DNA from: Arcticibacter tournemirensis
GTDB lineage: Bacteria; Bacteroidota; Bacteroidia; Sphingobacteriales; Sphingobacteriaceae
Length of the DNA: 64,000 bases
NCBI RefSeq assembly: GCF_006716645.1
Contig: NZ_VFPL01000001.1
Coordinates: forward strand, 2,170,001 to 2,234,000
Reading direction: 5' to 3'
Positions 29,279 through 37,801 of this stretch are shown here, piece by piece. The notes beneath the pieces are model-generated. The model did no database searches. It saw only the letters and a list, made by a program, of their open reading frames with translations, and was not told the DNA's origin. Within the stretch, counting starts at the first letter, position 1; each line of letters begins with the position of its first letter. The translations under genes were made by a program, and so were the position numbers.

Positions 29279-30292
29279 GTGAAGAAAAAACTTTCCATTA
29301 GTGATATTGCAAGAAGCCTGAACATATCGGTCACTACCGTTTCTTTTATTTTGAATGGCCGCGCTGAAGAAAAGCGGATCAGCGAAGAGCTTGTACAGCG
29401 TGTTCAGAAATATATAGCGGAGGTTGGATATAAGCCTAATTCTCTTGCCAGAAGCTTAAGGACCGGTAAATCGAACACGATCGGACTGATGGTAGAAGAT
29501 ATTTCCAATCCCTTCTTCGCTAATATTGCGAGGATGATTGAAGATAATGCCTATAAGAATGGATATAAGATCCTCTACTGCAGTACGGATAACGATACAG
29601 AGAAGACAAAGGATTTGATCCAGATGTTCCAGGAAAGGCATGTGGATGGATATATCATAGCCCCGCCCGACGGGGTGGAGGAAGAAATAAATACACTTAT
29701 AAGCTCAGGATCGCCGGTCGTCCTGTTTGACCGTAACCTGCCTGGTGTTCATACTGACTATGTTGGTATTGATAATTATGGCAGTACTTATCATGCTATA
29801 AATTACCTTATCAGGAAGGGGTACAAAAACATAGCCTTTATCACGCTGTATTCACTCCAATCCCAGATGCAGGAGCGTATGCAGGGATATGAGAGTGCAC
29901 TTGCTGAACACCAGATGAATCAGCATATAAAGGAAATTCCTTACAGCAATGATCCTGATGATATTATTAAACATGTATCGGCTTTTTTAAGCAGAAAAAA
30001 GGAAGTAGATGCAGTGTTGTTCGGTACGAACTACCTCGCCGTAAGCGGACTACGTGCCATCTATAACCTTGGACTGAAAATACCGTCAGATCTGGCAGTA
30101 ATAGCATTTGATGATCATGATGTTTTCGAATTAAGCAACCCTTCTATTACAGCCATTAAACAGCCTATTCAAGAGATTTCTGGTGAGGTTATCAATTTGT
30201 TGCTCAAGGGATTGAAGTCGCCGTCGAAGCTAAAAAAACCTGAATCACTTATATTAAAGACAACTTTAGAGCTTAGGAAATCTTCAAAGTAG
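29279..30292 (+). CDS. LacI-family transcriptional regulator
   Basis: 337 residues, GTG start. The N-terminal helix-turn-helix and hinge are complete (SISDIARSLNISVTTVSFILNG, ~6-27, then VGYKPNSLARSLRTGKSN), which fixes the start. A periplasmic-binding-protein-like effector domain follows (IGLMVEDISNPFFANIARMIED, IDNYGSTYHAINYLI, AVIAFDDHDVFELSNPSITAIKQPI). The gene sits in the middle of the enzyme clusters. A CG-centred palindrome of LacI type recurs in front of many units here and just before this gene, so I infer it is the local repressor, released by a mannan-derived sugar. The effector is unknown. Confidence 0.95.
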   Translation: MKKKLSISDIARSLNISVTTVSFILNGRAEEKRISEELVQRVQKYIAEVGYKPNSLARSLRTGKSNTIGLMVEDISNPFFANIARMIEDNAYKNGYKILYCSTDNDTEKTKDLIQMFQERHVDGYIIAPPDGVEEEINTLISSGSPVVLFDRNLPGVHTDYVGIDNYGSTYHAINYLIRKGYKNIAFITLYSLQSQMQERMQGYESALAEHQMNQHIKEIPYSNDPDDIIKHVSAFLSRKKEVDAVLFGTNYLAVSGLRAIYNLGLKIPSDLAVIAFDDHDVFELSNPSITAIKQPIQEISGEVINLLLKGLKSPSKLKKPESLILKTTLELRKSSK

Positions 30293-30365
30293 AACAGCTT
30301 TTAGTTACTATAGGAGTGTGTCTTGTCGCTTTTTTTTAAATTTTCGCACTTTATCGAAAAAAATA

Positions 30366-30386
30366 TACATTTGCTAAATCGTTTAA
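30366..30386 (+). promoter_or_regulatory. Promoter with LacI-type operator for susC/susD (30567)
   Basis: TACATTTG (30366-30373) is an exact -7 box and runs directly into the operator TTTGCTAAATCGTTTAA (30370-30386), which would cover the transcription start. A weak -33 (TTTCG, 30342-30346) lies 19-20 bases upstream. The leader to the susC start is about 190 bases and contains a short hairpin GTGGCT/AGCCAC at 30470-30490. Confidence 0.65.
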
Positions 30387-30566
30387 CCTGTTTCACCTAT
30401 GAAAACTATGTCTGCTATATGAAGAAATATAAATAAGAATAACGAGCGTTTTAGAAAAGGTATAAAGTGGTGGCTACAGGAGCCAGCCACGGTACATTCC
30501 TATGTCTCTTAATTTTTCGATCACATCGCCATCTATTAAACTATTCAAATAAATCAAACAACTATT

Positions 30567-33500
30567 ATGAAACACAAGAGAAAAGTAACACTTCTGTGTG
30601 CATTGTTAGTGTTTATGCTAAACAGTATAAACGCCTTTGCTCAGAACCAGATCAAAGGAAGAGTGACAGCTTCCAGCGACAAACAGCCCTTACCGGGGGT
30701 TTCGGTAAATGTGAAAGGGAGCCAGAAGGGAGTGTCGACTGACGTCAACGGTAATTTTGTAATTCAGGCAGGCCCAAGGGATGTTTTGGTGTTTACTGCT
30801 ATTGGATTTGCTAATCAGCAGGTAACCGTAGGCGATCGCACTGAGATCAATGTAGTGATGAAAGATGAATCACAGAATCTGAAAGAAGTAGTTGTAATTG
30901 GCTACGGCTCGATTTCCCGTGATAAGCTTACCAATGCGGCAGTGAGCGTAAAAGCAGACGAGTTCAGACAGGGGGGAGCGAGGAATGCCATGGACCTTTT
31001 ACAAGGTAAGGTAGCCGGACTTAACATTACCAGAAGCAGCAACAACCCCAATTCCGGAGTTTCCTTACAGCTCAGAGGAGTGACGTCTGTAGAGGGCAGC
31101 AGGTCGCCGTTGATAGTCATTGACGGGATTCCGGGGGGAAACCTCGACCTTTTGCAGCAGGACGATATAGAGTCGATGGACGTGCTAAAAGATGGTTCTG
31201 CAGCTGCTATCTATGGCACCAGGGCAAATGGAGGAGTCATACTGGTAACGACCAAAAAAGGTAAAGAAGGTCCGGCCAGGTTTGATTATTCAACTTACTT
31301 CCGTACCGAATCAGTGGTTAAGAAGTATGATTTTATGACAGCTGAAGAGGTGAGAGCAGCGATCGCAGCAGGGCAGCTTCCCGCAAACCGCGATAATGCA
31401 GATTGGGGAGGAGCTTCGACAAACATGTTTGATGAAGTGGTAAACGACAATCCTGTAAGCCAATATCACAATCTTGCATTATCAGGCGGGACCAAAAGTA
31501 CCAGCTACCGGGCGAGCATCTTTTTTCAGGATCTTAAAGGAATCGCCAAAGAAAGCGGCCGAAAAAACTATGGTGGCAGGCTGAATATTAATCAAAAGGG
31601 ATTGAATGACCGGTTGAGCGCGCAAATAAACCTTGCCACAAATTTCAATACCGCTAATATGCTTGGCAACAGTCTTAACTGGGAGACAGCCTACACCCGG
31701 CTCCCCACTCAGCCTATATATAACGCCAACGGTACATATTGGGAGGACCTAACCACGACATCTTCAAATAACCTTGTAAGCGTTTTAAACCAGCAGTCGA
31801 ATAACCGTACTCAGCAAACAAGTTCTGCCGATGCGAAATTTACCCTTGATATTGTCAAAGGGCTTAAGGCTTCGGTTTTCGGCTCTCTGCAAAGAGATAG
31901 TTATACTGATAATGTTTACTATGATATTAACTCAAGGGCTTCGGTAGCCGGCACCATAACACCGGAAGGGGGGAGAAATGTTGTTCCAAGAGGTACCGGA
32001 TATGCTTTCAAGGGTAACAGAATGGAGAACGACTATGCCTTTGAGCCAACAATTGACTATTCGACCAGGATTGATGACCACTCGATAAATGGCATTGTTG
32101 GATACAGCTACCGTTATAATGTATGGGAAACTTCGGGCATGGCTAACTCGGGTTATTTCAACGATCAGTATGATAATAACAATATGGGAGCGGGGATGTA
32201 TCAGCAATCTGACGCTTCTTCGATGCAGAGTGAGAAGCAGGACAACACGCTGATCGCTTTTTTTGGAAGAATAAATTATTCGTTTAAAGACAAATATATG
32301 GCACAGGTGATCCTGCGGAGAGAAGGGTCGTCAAGATTCGGTGCGAATAATAAATGGGGAAATTTTCCGGCGGTATCTGTGGGCTGGAATATCAGCCGTG
32401 AAGACTTTATGCAGGGTGTGTCATTTATTGACTTTCTGAAGCTGAGGGCCGGTTATGGTGTGACAGGTAATTCGGGTTATGCTAATTATACTTCGCTGAT
32501 TACTTTGGGAACCGGAGGCTTTTATTTATACCCCGACGGTGTGTGGAGGCAAACCTATGGACCTGATCGAAATCCCAATCCGGACCTTAAGTGGGAGGAA
32601 AAGCGGGAGCTGAATATTGGTGTTGATTTTAATTTGTTTCAAAACAGGATCGGCGGATCGCTGGATGTTTTCAGTAGGAAGACGGTGGATTTGCTAGGTA
32701 CTGTGCAGAATCAGCTCCCTTCGTACATTACTGAAAGGCTGTTTTATAATATAGGAACCATTGCGCAAAGTGGAGTCGAGCTGTCTGTAAACGCTACGCC
32801 AGTAAAAAAGAAAGATTTTACCTGGAGCATGGATGTTACAGCGAGTACTGTCAGCAACAAAATGGATAAGTATTCGAGTCCTCAATTCCGCACCTCTGAC
32901 TTGAGTTTTGGCAGCATTGGAGGAGCAGGGGCTTTGGGGGATGCCATCAGGACCAGAGAAGGCGATGATATTGGCAATTTCGTAGGTAAACGATTCGCCG
33001 GTTTTGATGATGCAGGGAACTGGCTTTTCTTTAAGAGGGACGGTTCGAGGGTCACAGCGGATCAGATTATAATGTCGCCAACAGATCCGAATACCGATCT
33101 TGCAGTATTAGGCAATGGTATTCCAAATTATTATGCATCGTGGACCAATACTTTCAACTATAAGAGTTTTGATTTGCGGATATTCCTTAGAGGTAAGTTT
33201 GATTTCGATATTCTAAACCGGATGGAGATGACCTATGGTAACAAAACAACATCAAGCAACCTGTTAACGAGTACCTTCACCCGTCATGCCCAGCTCAATT
33301 CTTCGGATTCGCCGGCATACATGTACTCTGATTATTTTCTGGAGTCAGGTGACTTTGTAAAGATCGACGAAATAACACTGGGGTATAACTTTAAACTGAA
33401 GACACCTCATGTGAAAAATTTAAGGGTATACGCGACGGGTCAGAACCTTGCCACGTTCACCAGCTACACAGGTAATGACCCTGATTTTGTAAACGACAAT

Positions 33501-33581
33501 GGACTTGATCCTGGTATGGACATAAGGAATCCATATCCGGCCACCCGTTCATTTTTAGTTGGTATTCAGGTTGGATTTTAA
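30567..33581 (+). CDS. SusC-like TonB-dependent receptor (no STN domain)
   Basis: 1004 residues. Signal peptide to about residue 24 (NAFAQ), carboxypeptidase regulatory-like domain at about 27-105 (IKGRVTASSDKQPLPGVSVNVKG), TonB-box-like LKEVVVIGYG, plug (NAMDLLQGKVAGLNI, SPLIVIDGIPGGNLDLL, GSAAAIYGTRANGGVILVTT), then a barrel of normal length. With no STN domain it is not expected to signal through a FecR protein; its control is more likely the LacI-type operator upstream. The susD partner overlaps or nearly touches the stop. The probable cargo is mannan-derived oligosaccharide. Confidence 0.95.
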   Translation: MKHKRKVTLLCALLVFMLNSINAFAQNQIKGRVTASSDKQPLPGVSVNVKGSQKGVSTDVNGNFVIQAGPRDVLVFTAIGFANQQVTVGDRTEINVVMKDESQNLKEVVVIGYGSISRDKLTNAAVSVKADEFRQGGARNAMDLLQGKVAGLNITRSSNNPNSGVSLQLRGVTSVEGSRSPLIVIDGIPGGNLDLLQQDDIESMDVLKDGSAAAIYGTRANGGVILVTTKKGKEGPARFDYSTYFRTESVVKKYDFMTAEEVRAAIAAGQLPANRDNADWGGASTNMFDEVVNDNPVSQYHNLALSGGTKSTSYRASIFFQDLKGIAKESGRKNYGGRLNINQKGLNDRLSAQINLATNFNTANMLGNSLNWETAYTRLPTQPIYNANGTYWEDLTTTSSNNLVSVLNQQSNNRTQQTSSADAKFTLDIVKGLKASVFGSLQRDSYTDNVYYDINSRASVAGTITPEGGRNVVPRGTGYAFKGNRMENDYAFEPTIDYSTRIDDHSINGIVGYSYRYNVWETSGMANSGYFNDQYDNNNMGAGMYQQSDASSMQSEKQDNTLIAFFGRINYSFKDKYMAQVILRREGSSRFGANNKWGNFPAVSVGWNISREDFMQGVSFIDFLKLRAGYGVTGNSGYANYTSLITLGTGGFYLYPDGVWRQTYGPDRNPNPDLKWEEKRELNIGVDFNLFQNRIGGSLDVFSRKTVDLLGTVQNQLPSYITERLFYNIGTIAQSGVELSVNATPVKKKDFTWSMDVTASTVSNKMDKYSSPQFRTSDLSFGSIGGAGALGDAIRTREGDDIGNFVGKRFAGFDDAGNWLFFKRDGSRVTADQIIMSPTDPNTDLAVLGNGIPNYYASWTNTFNYKSFDLRIFLRGKFDFDILNRMEMTYGNKTTSSNLLTSTFTRHAQLNSSDSPAYMYSDYFLESGDFVKIDEITLGYNFKLKTPHVKNLRVYATGQNLATFTSYTGNDPDFVNDNGLDPGMDIRNPYPATRSFLVGIQVGF

Positions 33582-33591
33582 AAGTTTTGAG

Positions 33592-35214
33592 ATGAAAACA
33601 ATAAAGAGTTATATCAAATATTTGGTACTGGCGATGTCTGTTATGGTAACGGCCTCCTGTACGAAGCTTGACGAGAATATATACAGCAAACTGGAAACAG
33701 GGAATTTTTACAATAATAAAAATGAAGTGTTATCAGCTGTTCTGAGACCTTACACTCATGCAAACGCTTGGATCACACCGGGGCAGAACGGATGGTGGCG
33801 GATCAGTGAATTGTCATCAGACCTTTTATCATGGCCCCAAAAGGGGAGACATGGTTATGACGACGGAAAATGGATCAGAGATCATTACCATACCTGGATC
33901 TATGATGATGAAGCAGTTTGGGAGCCATGGAGATTAATGTGGTGGGGGCTCGGCTTATGTAACGATCCTATCGAGAATCTCGAACGGCGGGAAGCTGCAG
34001 AAATGGGAATTACACAGGAAGAGAAGGACGCTTATATCGGGGAAATGAAGCTGCTTAGGGCTTTTCATCATATGAGACTGATGGATCTCTGGGGTAATAT
34101 TCCAATTGTTACTGTTGTTGGTGAGAAAGATCCTCCTACTAAGCCAAGGACGGAAGTCTTTAATTTCATAGAAAAGGAGATCCTCGAAAACATGGAAAAC
34201 CTTCCAAACCTTTCGTCAAACAATATAGGACGGATCTCGAAAGCCGCCGCATATGGCATGCTGGTAGAGCTGTATCTGAATGCGGAAGTTTGGACAGGTA
34301 CGGCCCGCTGGGACGACTGCATTACGTACTGTAATAAGCTGATCAACAATGAAGCGGGCGGACAGTCAGGCGCGATGGCGCTAGACCCCACGATTACCGC
34401 TACTTACAATAATACAAATGATAAGTCAAAAGAGATCATTTTTTCGATTGCATATAAATTCAGAGACGGCATTGGCTGGAAGCCGCAGTGGACGGGCGAT
34501 TTTTATCATTTTAACCAACGGTTTATTTATGGCGGTGAGCATGATGGGAATGACGGCGTTGTAGTAAATCCGGGTGTTTGGGACCAGTATTATAAGAATA
34601 CGGATATGAGAAAAGAATCCTGGTTCTTACATGGTCGTCAAACTCCTTATGATCCCTCGAAGCCAGTTTTGGGAACCGAGGAGTATCGCGGACAGCCGCT
34701 GGAATTTGTTGATAATATCCGTCGTAACAGTGAAGGCAGCACACGGTCTGACATGACGCAGGGTGAAGAAAACAGTGGATACAGGTTTAATAAGTATAAG
34801 CCGGGGGCGTCTACAGACCCGAATTATATGAGTAATGACTGGGCTATATACCGGTTGACGTGGGTTTATTTTGCAAAAGCTGAAGCCATTATGAGAAAGA
34901 ATGGCGGAACAGCAAACGCTGAGGCTGTGGACCTGATCAATACTTGTAAACGCCGTGCATTTTCTGCAGCTGACTGGCCTGCTGAGGCTTATACAACGTC
35001 GACATTGACAATAAATGAGTTATTTAATGAGCGGACCCGTGAGTTTTTCTTTGAAGGATGGCGCCGGCAGGATCTTATCCGGTTTGGGCGATTCCTCACT
35101 GCTGAGTGGTGGGATCATAAGCCCTCGCTGCAGGAACATTTGAAATTGATGCGTGTTCCCGACAGGCAAATACAGCTGAATCCGAATTTGAAACAGAATC
35201 CGGGATATAACTAA
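33592..35214 (+). CDS. SusD-like surface glycan-binding lipoprotein
   Basis: 540 residues from the ATG at 33592. The frame is open further upstream into the susC 3' end (GTG at 33559), but only the ATG gives a normal lipoprotein signal (MVTASCTKL, Cys23). SusD features: EMKLLRAFHHMRLMDLWGNIPI, NERTREFFFEGWRRQDLIRFGRF and the closing LNPNLKQNPGYN. It follows susC after 10 bases and ends at a bidirectional terminator facing the two-component genes. Confidence 0.95.
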   Translation: MKTIKSYIKYLVLAMSVMVTASCTKLDENIYSKLETGNFYNNKNEVLSAVLRPYTHANAWITPGQNGWWRISELSSDLLSWPQKGRHGYDDGKWIRDHYHTWIYDDEAVWEPWRLMWWGLGLCNDPIENLERREAAEMGITQEEKDAYIGEMKLLRAFHHMRLMDLWGNIPIVTVVGEKDPPTKPRTEVFNFIEKEILENMENLPNLSSNNIGRISKAAAYGMLVELYLNAEVWTGTARWDDCITYCNKLINNEAGGQSGAMALDPTITATYNNTNDKSKEIIFSIAYKFRDGIGWKPQWTGDFYHFNQRFIYGGEHDGNDGVVVNPGVWDQYYKNTDMRKESWFLHGRQTPYDPSKPVLGTEEYRGQPLEFVDNIRRNSEGSTRSDMTQGEENSGYRFNKYKPGASTDPNYMSNDWAIYRLTWVYFAKAEAIMRKNGGTANAEAVDLINTCKRRAFSAADWPAEAYTTSTLTINELFNERTREFFFEGWRRQDLIRFGRFLTAEWWDHKPSLQEHLKLMRVPDRQIQLNPNLKQNPGYN

Positions 35215-35219
35215 ATATA

Positions 35220-35250
35220 AAAGAGCCTCTGCACGCTGCAGGGGCTCTTT
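35220..35250. terminator. Bidirectional terminator between susD and the response regulator
   Basis: AAAGAGCCTCTGCA (35220-35233) pairs with TGCAGGGGCTCTTT (35237-35250) with one G-T wobble and a 3-base loop. A-rich and T-rich flanks make it usable on both strands between the convergent genes. Confidence 0.85.
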
Positions 35251-35998
35251 ATTGATTAGAGATTTTCTGACTTCCGGCTTTGACATTTTTATTGACCGTG
35301 AATATGAAACCAATGCCATACACGTTGTCTATACTTACTGTCGAAGAAAATTTGAGCAGTTTTCGGAGCCTGGAAATGAAGACGTCGAGGCTGCGTCCCA
35401 GGAAATAGTCGTTTTGGCCCCATAGCTGAATCAGGATGAATTCACGTTTCAATATCTTATTTGGATGGCTGCAAAGGTATTCAAGTAGCTCCGCTTCCCG
35501 TAAGGTTATTGAATCGGGCTTTCTTCCAGCAATAGTAAGGGTAAGAAGGTCTTTCTTCAGGATGATGTCACCAATGGATACATTATCCTCAGAGTCATCC
35601 TCTACGTTGAGAGCATTATGAGTCTGCGAGTTTCGTCTAAGGATATTCTTAATACGCAGTATGAACTCTTCTATATCGAACGGCTTGCATATGTAATCAT
35701 CCGCACCTATCTTCAATCCAAGCAACCGATCCTGCTTTTCATTCCGGGCAGTTAAGAAAAGGAAGGATGTTTCCTGATTGAGTTGTTGGATTCGTTTTGC
35801 GAGATCAAAACCGCTTATGTCAGGTAACTGGATATCAATGATAAGAAGATCGAACTTACCCTTATGAGTTGTAAATTCGGCAAAAGCGCTGTTGCCATTA
35901 GTACACCATGTTACTTCAAAACCCATAATCTCGAGGTATTGTTTCACTACGTTTCCAAGGTCTGTCTCGTCTTCTATAAAAAGTAGTTTTGGTCTCAT
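35249..35998 (-). CDS. OmpR-family response regulator
   Basis: 249 residues. The receiver domain (1-~120) has the acidic pocket IEDE (8-11), phospho-acceptor Asp55 (LLIIDIQLPDISG) and the switch Thr/Lys in FLTARN and DDYICKPFD. The C-terminal winged helix (~140-235) has LREAELLEYLCSHPNKILKREFIL and SLDVFISRLRKLL. It follows the histidine kinase gene by 3 bases on the same strand, so the two form a pair. It probably controls the susC/D operon that runs divergently from 37788, an inference from position. Confidence 0.95.
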   Translation of the reverse strand: MRPKLLFIEDETDLGNVVKQYLEIMGFEVTWCTNGNSAFAEFTTHKGKFDLLIIDIQLPDISGFDLAKRIQQLNQETSFLFLTARNEKQDRLLGLKIGADDYICKPFDIEEFILRIKNILRRNSQTHNALNVEDDSEDNVSIGDIILKKDLLTLTIAGRKPDSITLREAELLEYLCSHPNKILKREFILIQLWGQNDYFLGRSLDVFISRLRKLLKFSSTVSIDNVYGIGFIFTVNKNVKAGSQKISNQ

Positions 35999-36001
35999 AT
36001 T

Positions 36002-37441
36002 TTATCCAATTTGAATAATAAACTCACTCCCTATATCTTCTTTACTTATTACACCGATCTGCCAGCCGTGTGTATCTACACATTGCTTGACATAGAATAA
36101 CCCTAGACCCAGGCCGGCGATTGAGCTCAGCTCATTTTTATTCCCTCTAAAGAACTTTTCAAAGATATGTTTTACATTCCTGGCGGGGATACCGATCCCA
36201 TTGTCCTTTACGTGTATTTCTATGCCATTTTTGCCCGTTGTGGTTGTGACAATAATTTCTTTTTGATTTTTGTCGTTGTACTTTATAGCATTGTTGAATA
36301 TATTAAATAACATCGTAGTAAACCAGAATTTATTGAGCTGTACCGGGTTAATATTTGTGCCTTTATTGAAAGAAATAGTTACAGGTTCTTCTGCAATCTT
36401 AAGACGGTAATCAAGCAGTACTTCATCTAACACTTCGTTCAGATTATACTCGTTTTTTTTCAGGGTAGCTTTGCTTGTTTTTGTAATGTCAATGACTTGC
36501 TGAAAAAGACTTTGTAATCTTAGTGTCTGACGATTAATAACTTCGGTTAAACTATGTATGTTTTCCGTTTTGGACGAAAGCTTCTCGTTTTGGAGACTCC
36601 TGTTTGCCACTAATATTGTTGATAACGGAGTGTTAAATTCATGGGTAATACTGTTGAGGAAATCAGACTTCATTTCGGCGAGCTTTTTTTGCTTCACCCA
36701 ATTACGAAACGTAATATAATTTATCAGTACTACTCCCAATATGCTGATTAGGGATAAAGTAAGTGTGGGTAACATCATTTTGAATAGAATAAGGTCACGA
36801 TCGGTGCGGTCAACATATAAGGAAAAGGAAAGTTGGTAACTATTCTCACTTGGCGAACTGACGGTGTAGCTTGACGTCAGATTATGACTACCGGGATGTT
36901 TTAATGTTCCGTCTATAACAACAACCTTCCTCGGGTAAAACAAAGGGCTCGTATGACCTCGTAAAGTTTGTTCACTAAACAATGGAATGTATTGATTACG
37001 TTCATCTTTGATCGTGATATCATTTATGGTTAAAAGATACTTCAGATTAGAGGGTAGATGTCCCTTTTGAACAAAAGTTTGAAACAGCCTATCCATATTA
37101 GAACGGTCTCTCATTTCTGTTATAACGGAGTCTAATAGTAACCGTGTTTCACGTTGGAAGGCGACCTTGTCCCTTTTATAAATAGTTGAAAGATCGAGCA
37201 TACGCCGATTTATGAAACTATCCACGATCCTTTGTCCACCGGGATAGACCTTGTCATTCCTTATGCTAGCCGAATATAAATCATTGATCACTTGCTGCTC
37301 TTCCAGACGATATTGCTTGTTTTTGAGGCTATAAGTGTTAGATATTAATTGATATTGTACTATCAGAAGCACGAGTACACTCACAATGAGAAACACGACG
37401 TGGGTTTTAGGGGATATATTGATTCTCTTTATTTCATCCAT
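36002..37441 (-). CDS. Membrane sensor histidine kinase
   Basis: 479 residues. TM1 at about 15-34 (VVFLIVSVLVLLIVQYQLI), a ~185-residue periplasmic sensor region with no recognisable fold, TM2 at about 221-243, then HisKA with His267 (SDFLNSITHEFNTPLSTIL) and HATPase_c (FNNAIKYNDKN, VKDNGIGIPARNVKHIFEKFFRG, GLGLGLFYVKQ). It is a classical two-component kinase, not a hybrid one-piece regulator as is usual for Bacteroides PULs. Start at the ATG of 37441, 346 bases from the divergent susC. Confidence 0.95.
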   Translation of the reverse strand: MDEIKRINISPKTHVVFLIVSVLVLLIVQYQLISNTYSLKNKQYRLEEQQVINDLYSASIRNDKVYPGGQRIVDSFINRRMLDLSTIYKRDKVAFQRETRLLLDSVITEMRDRSNMDRLFQTFVQKGHLPSNLKYLLTINDITIKDERNQYIPLFSEQTLRGHTSPLFYPRKVVVIDGTLKHPGSHNLTSSYTVSSPSENSYQLSFSLYVDRTDRDLILFKMMLPTLTLSLISILGVVLINYITFRNWVKQKKLAEMKSDFLNSITHEFNTPLSTILVANRSLQNEKLSSKTENIHSLTEVINRQTLRLQSLFQQVIDITKTSKATLKKNEYNLNEVLDEVLLDYRLKIAEEPVTISFNKGTNINPVQLNKFWFTTMLFNIFNNAIKYNDKNQKEIIVTTTTGKNGIEIHVKDNGIGIPARNVKHIFEKFFRGNKNELSSIAGLGLGLFYVKQCVDTHGWQIGVISKEDIGSEFIIQIG

Positions 37442-37647
37442 CCGCGCTAATGCTGATTGAGATTCATTTATTAAGCCTTTTAGATGTAAATGCTCTTTAC
37501 TCCTGTAAAAATAATCTTATTTGGCGGTATATGGAGAAAGTTACTTAGAAAAATGCTGCGTAGAGGAAAGTTTCGCATTATTAAGTGTTAATTATTTGTT
37601 AACACGCCATTATAAATCCATTAACAACTTTCTTTTCCCAAACCGAC

Positions 37648-37674
37648 TAGTTTTACCTGAAACGATTTAGCAAT
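37648..37674 (+). promoter_or_regulatory. Possible promoter with LacI-type operator for susC (37788)
   Basis: TAGTTTTA (37648-37655), one mismatch from TAnnTTTG, is followed by GAAACGATTTAGCAAT (37660-37674 region), the inverse orientation of the operator (ATTGCTAAATCGTTTC). No good -33 is visible. The rest of the 37442-37787 gap is AT-rich; it should also hold the kinase promoter, which I could not place. Confidence 0.5.
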
Positions 37675-37720
37675 AAATTAAATATCATCAAGGATTTTTA
37701 AAAAGGAGGTAAAAAATGAG

Positions 37721-37801
37721 ATGATAAAGTGCAAGATTATTACGATTCAACCCCAAAACATGATTCAATTAATTCACAAAATCAACTATGATAAAAATTA
37801 G
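37721..37801 (+). CDS. Possible 26-residue leader peptide overlapping susC start
   Basis: An ATG at 37721 opens a 26-codon frame ending at TAG 37799-37801, 14 bases inside susC. A strong purine-rich site AAAAGGAGG (37701-37709) precedes it, which is rare in this window. An alternative ATG at 37716 gives only Met-Arg-stop. It could couple translation into susC, or be chance. Confidence 0.25.
   Translation: MIKCKIITIQPQNMIQLIHKINYDKN

Noticed and set aside
30467-30742. A 91-codon plus-strand frame spanning the susC leader and its start
   Set aside because: It overlaps the true susC signal peptide in another frame and its translation is low-complexity shadow sequence without motifs.
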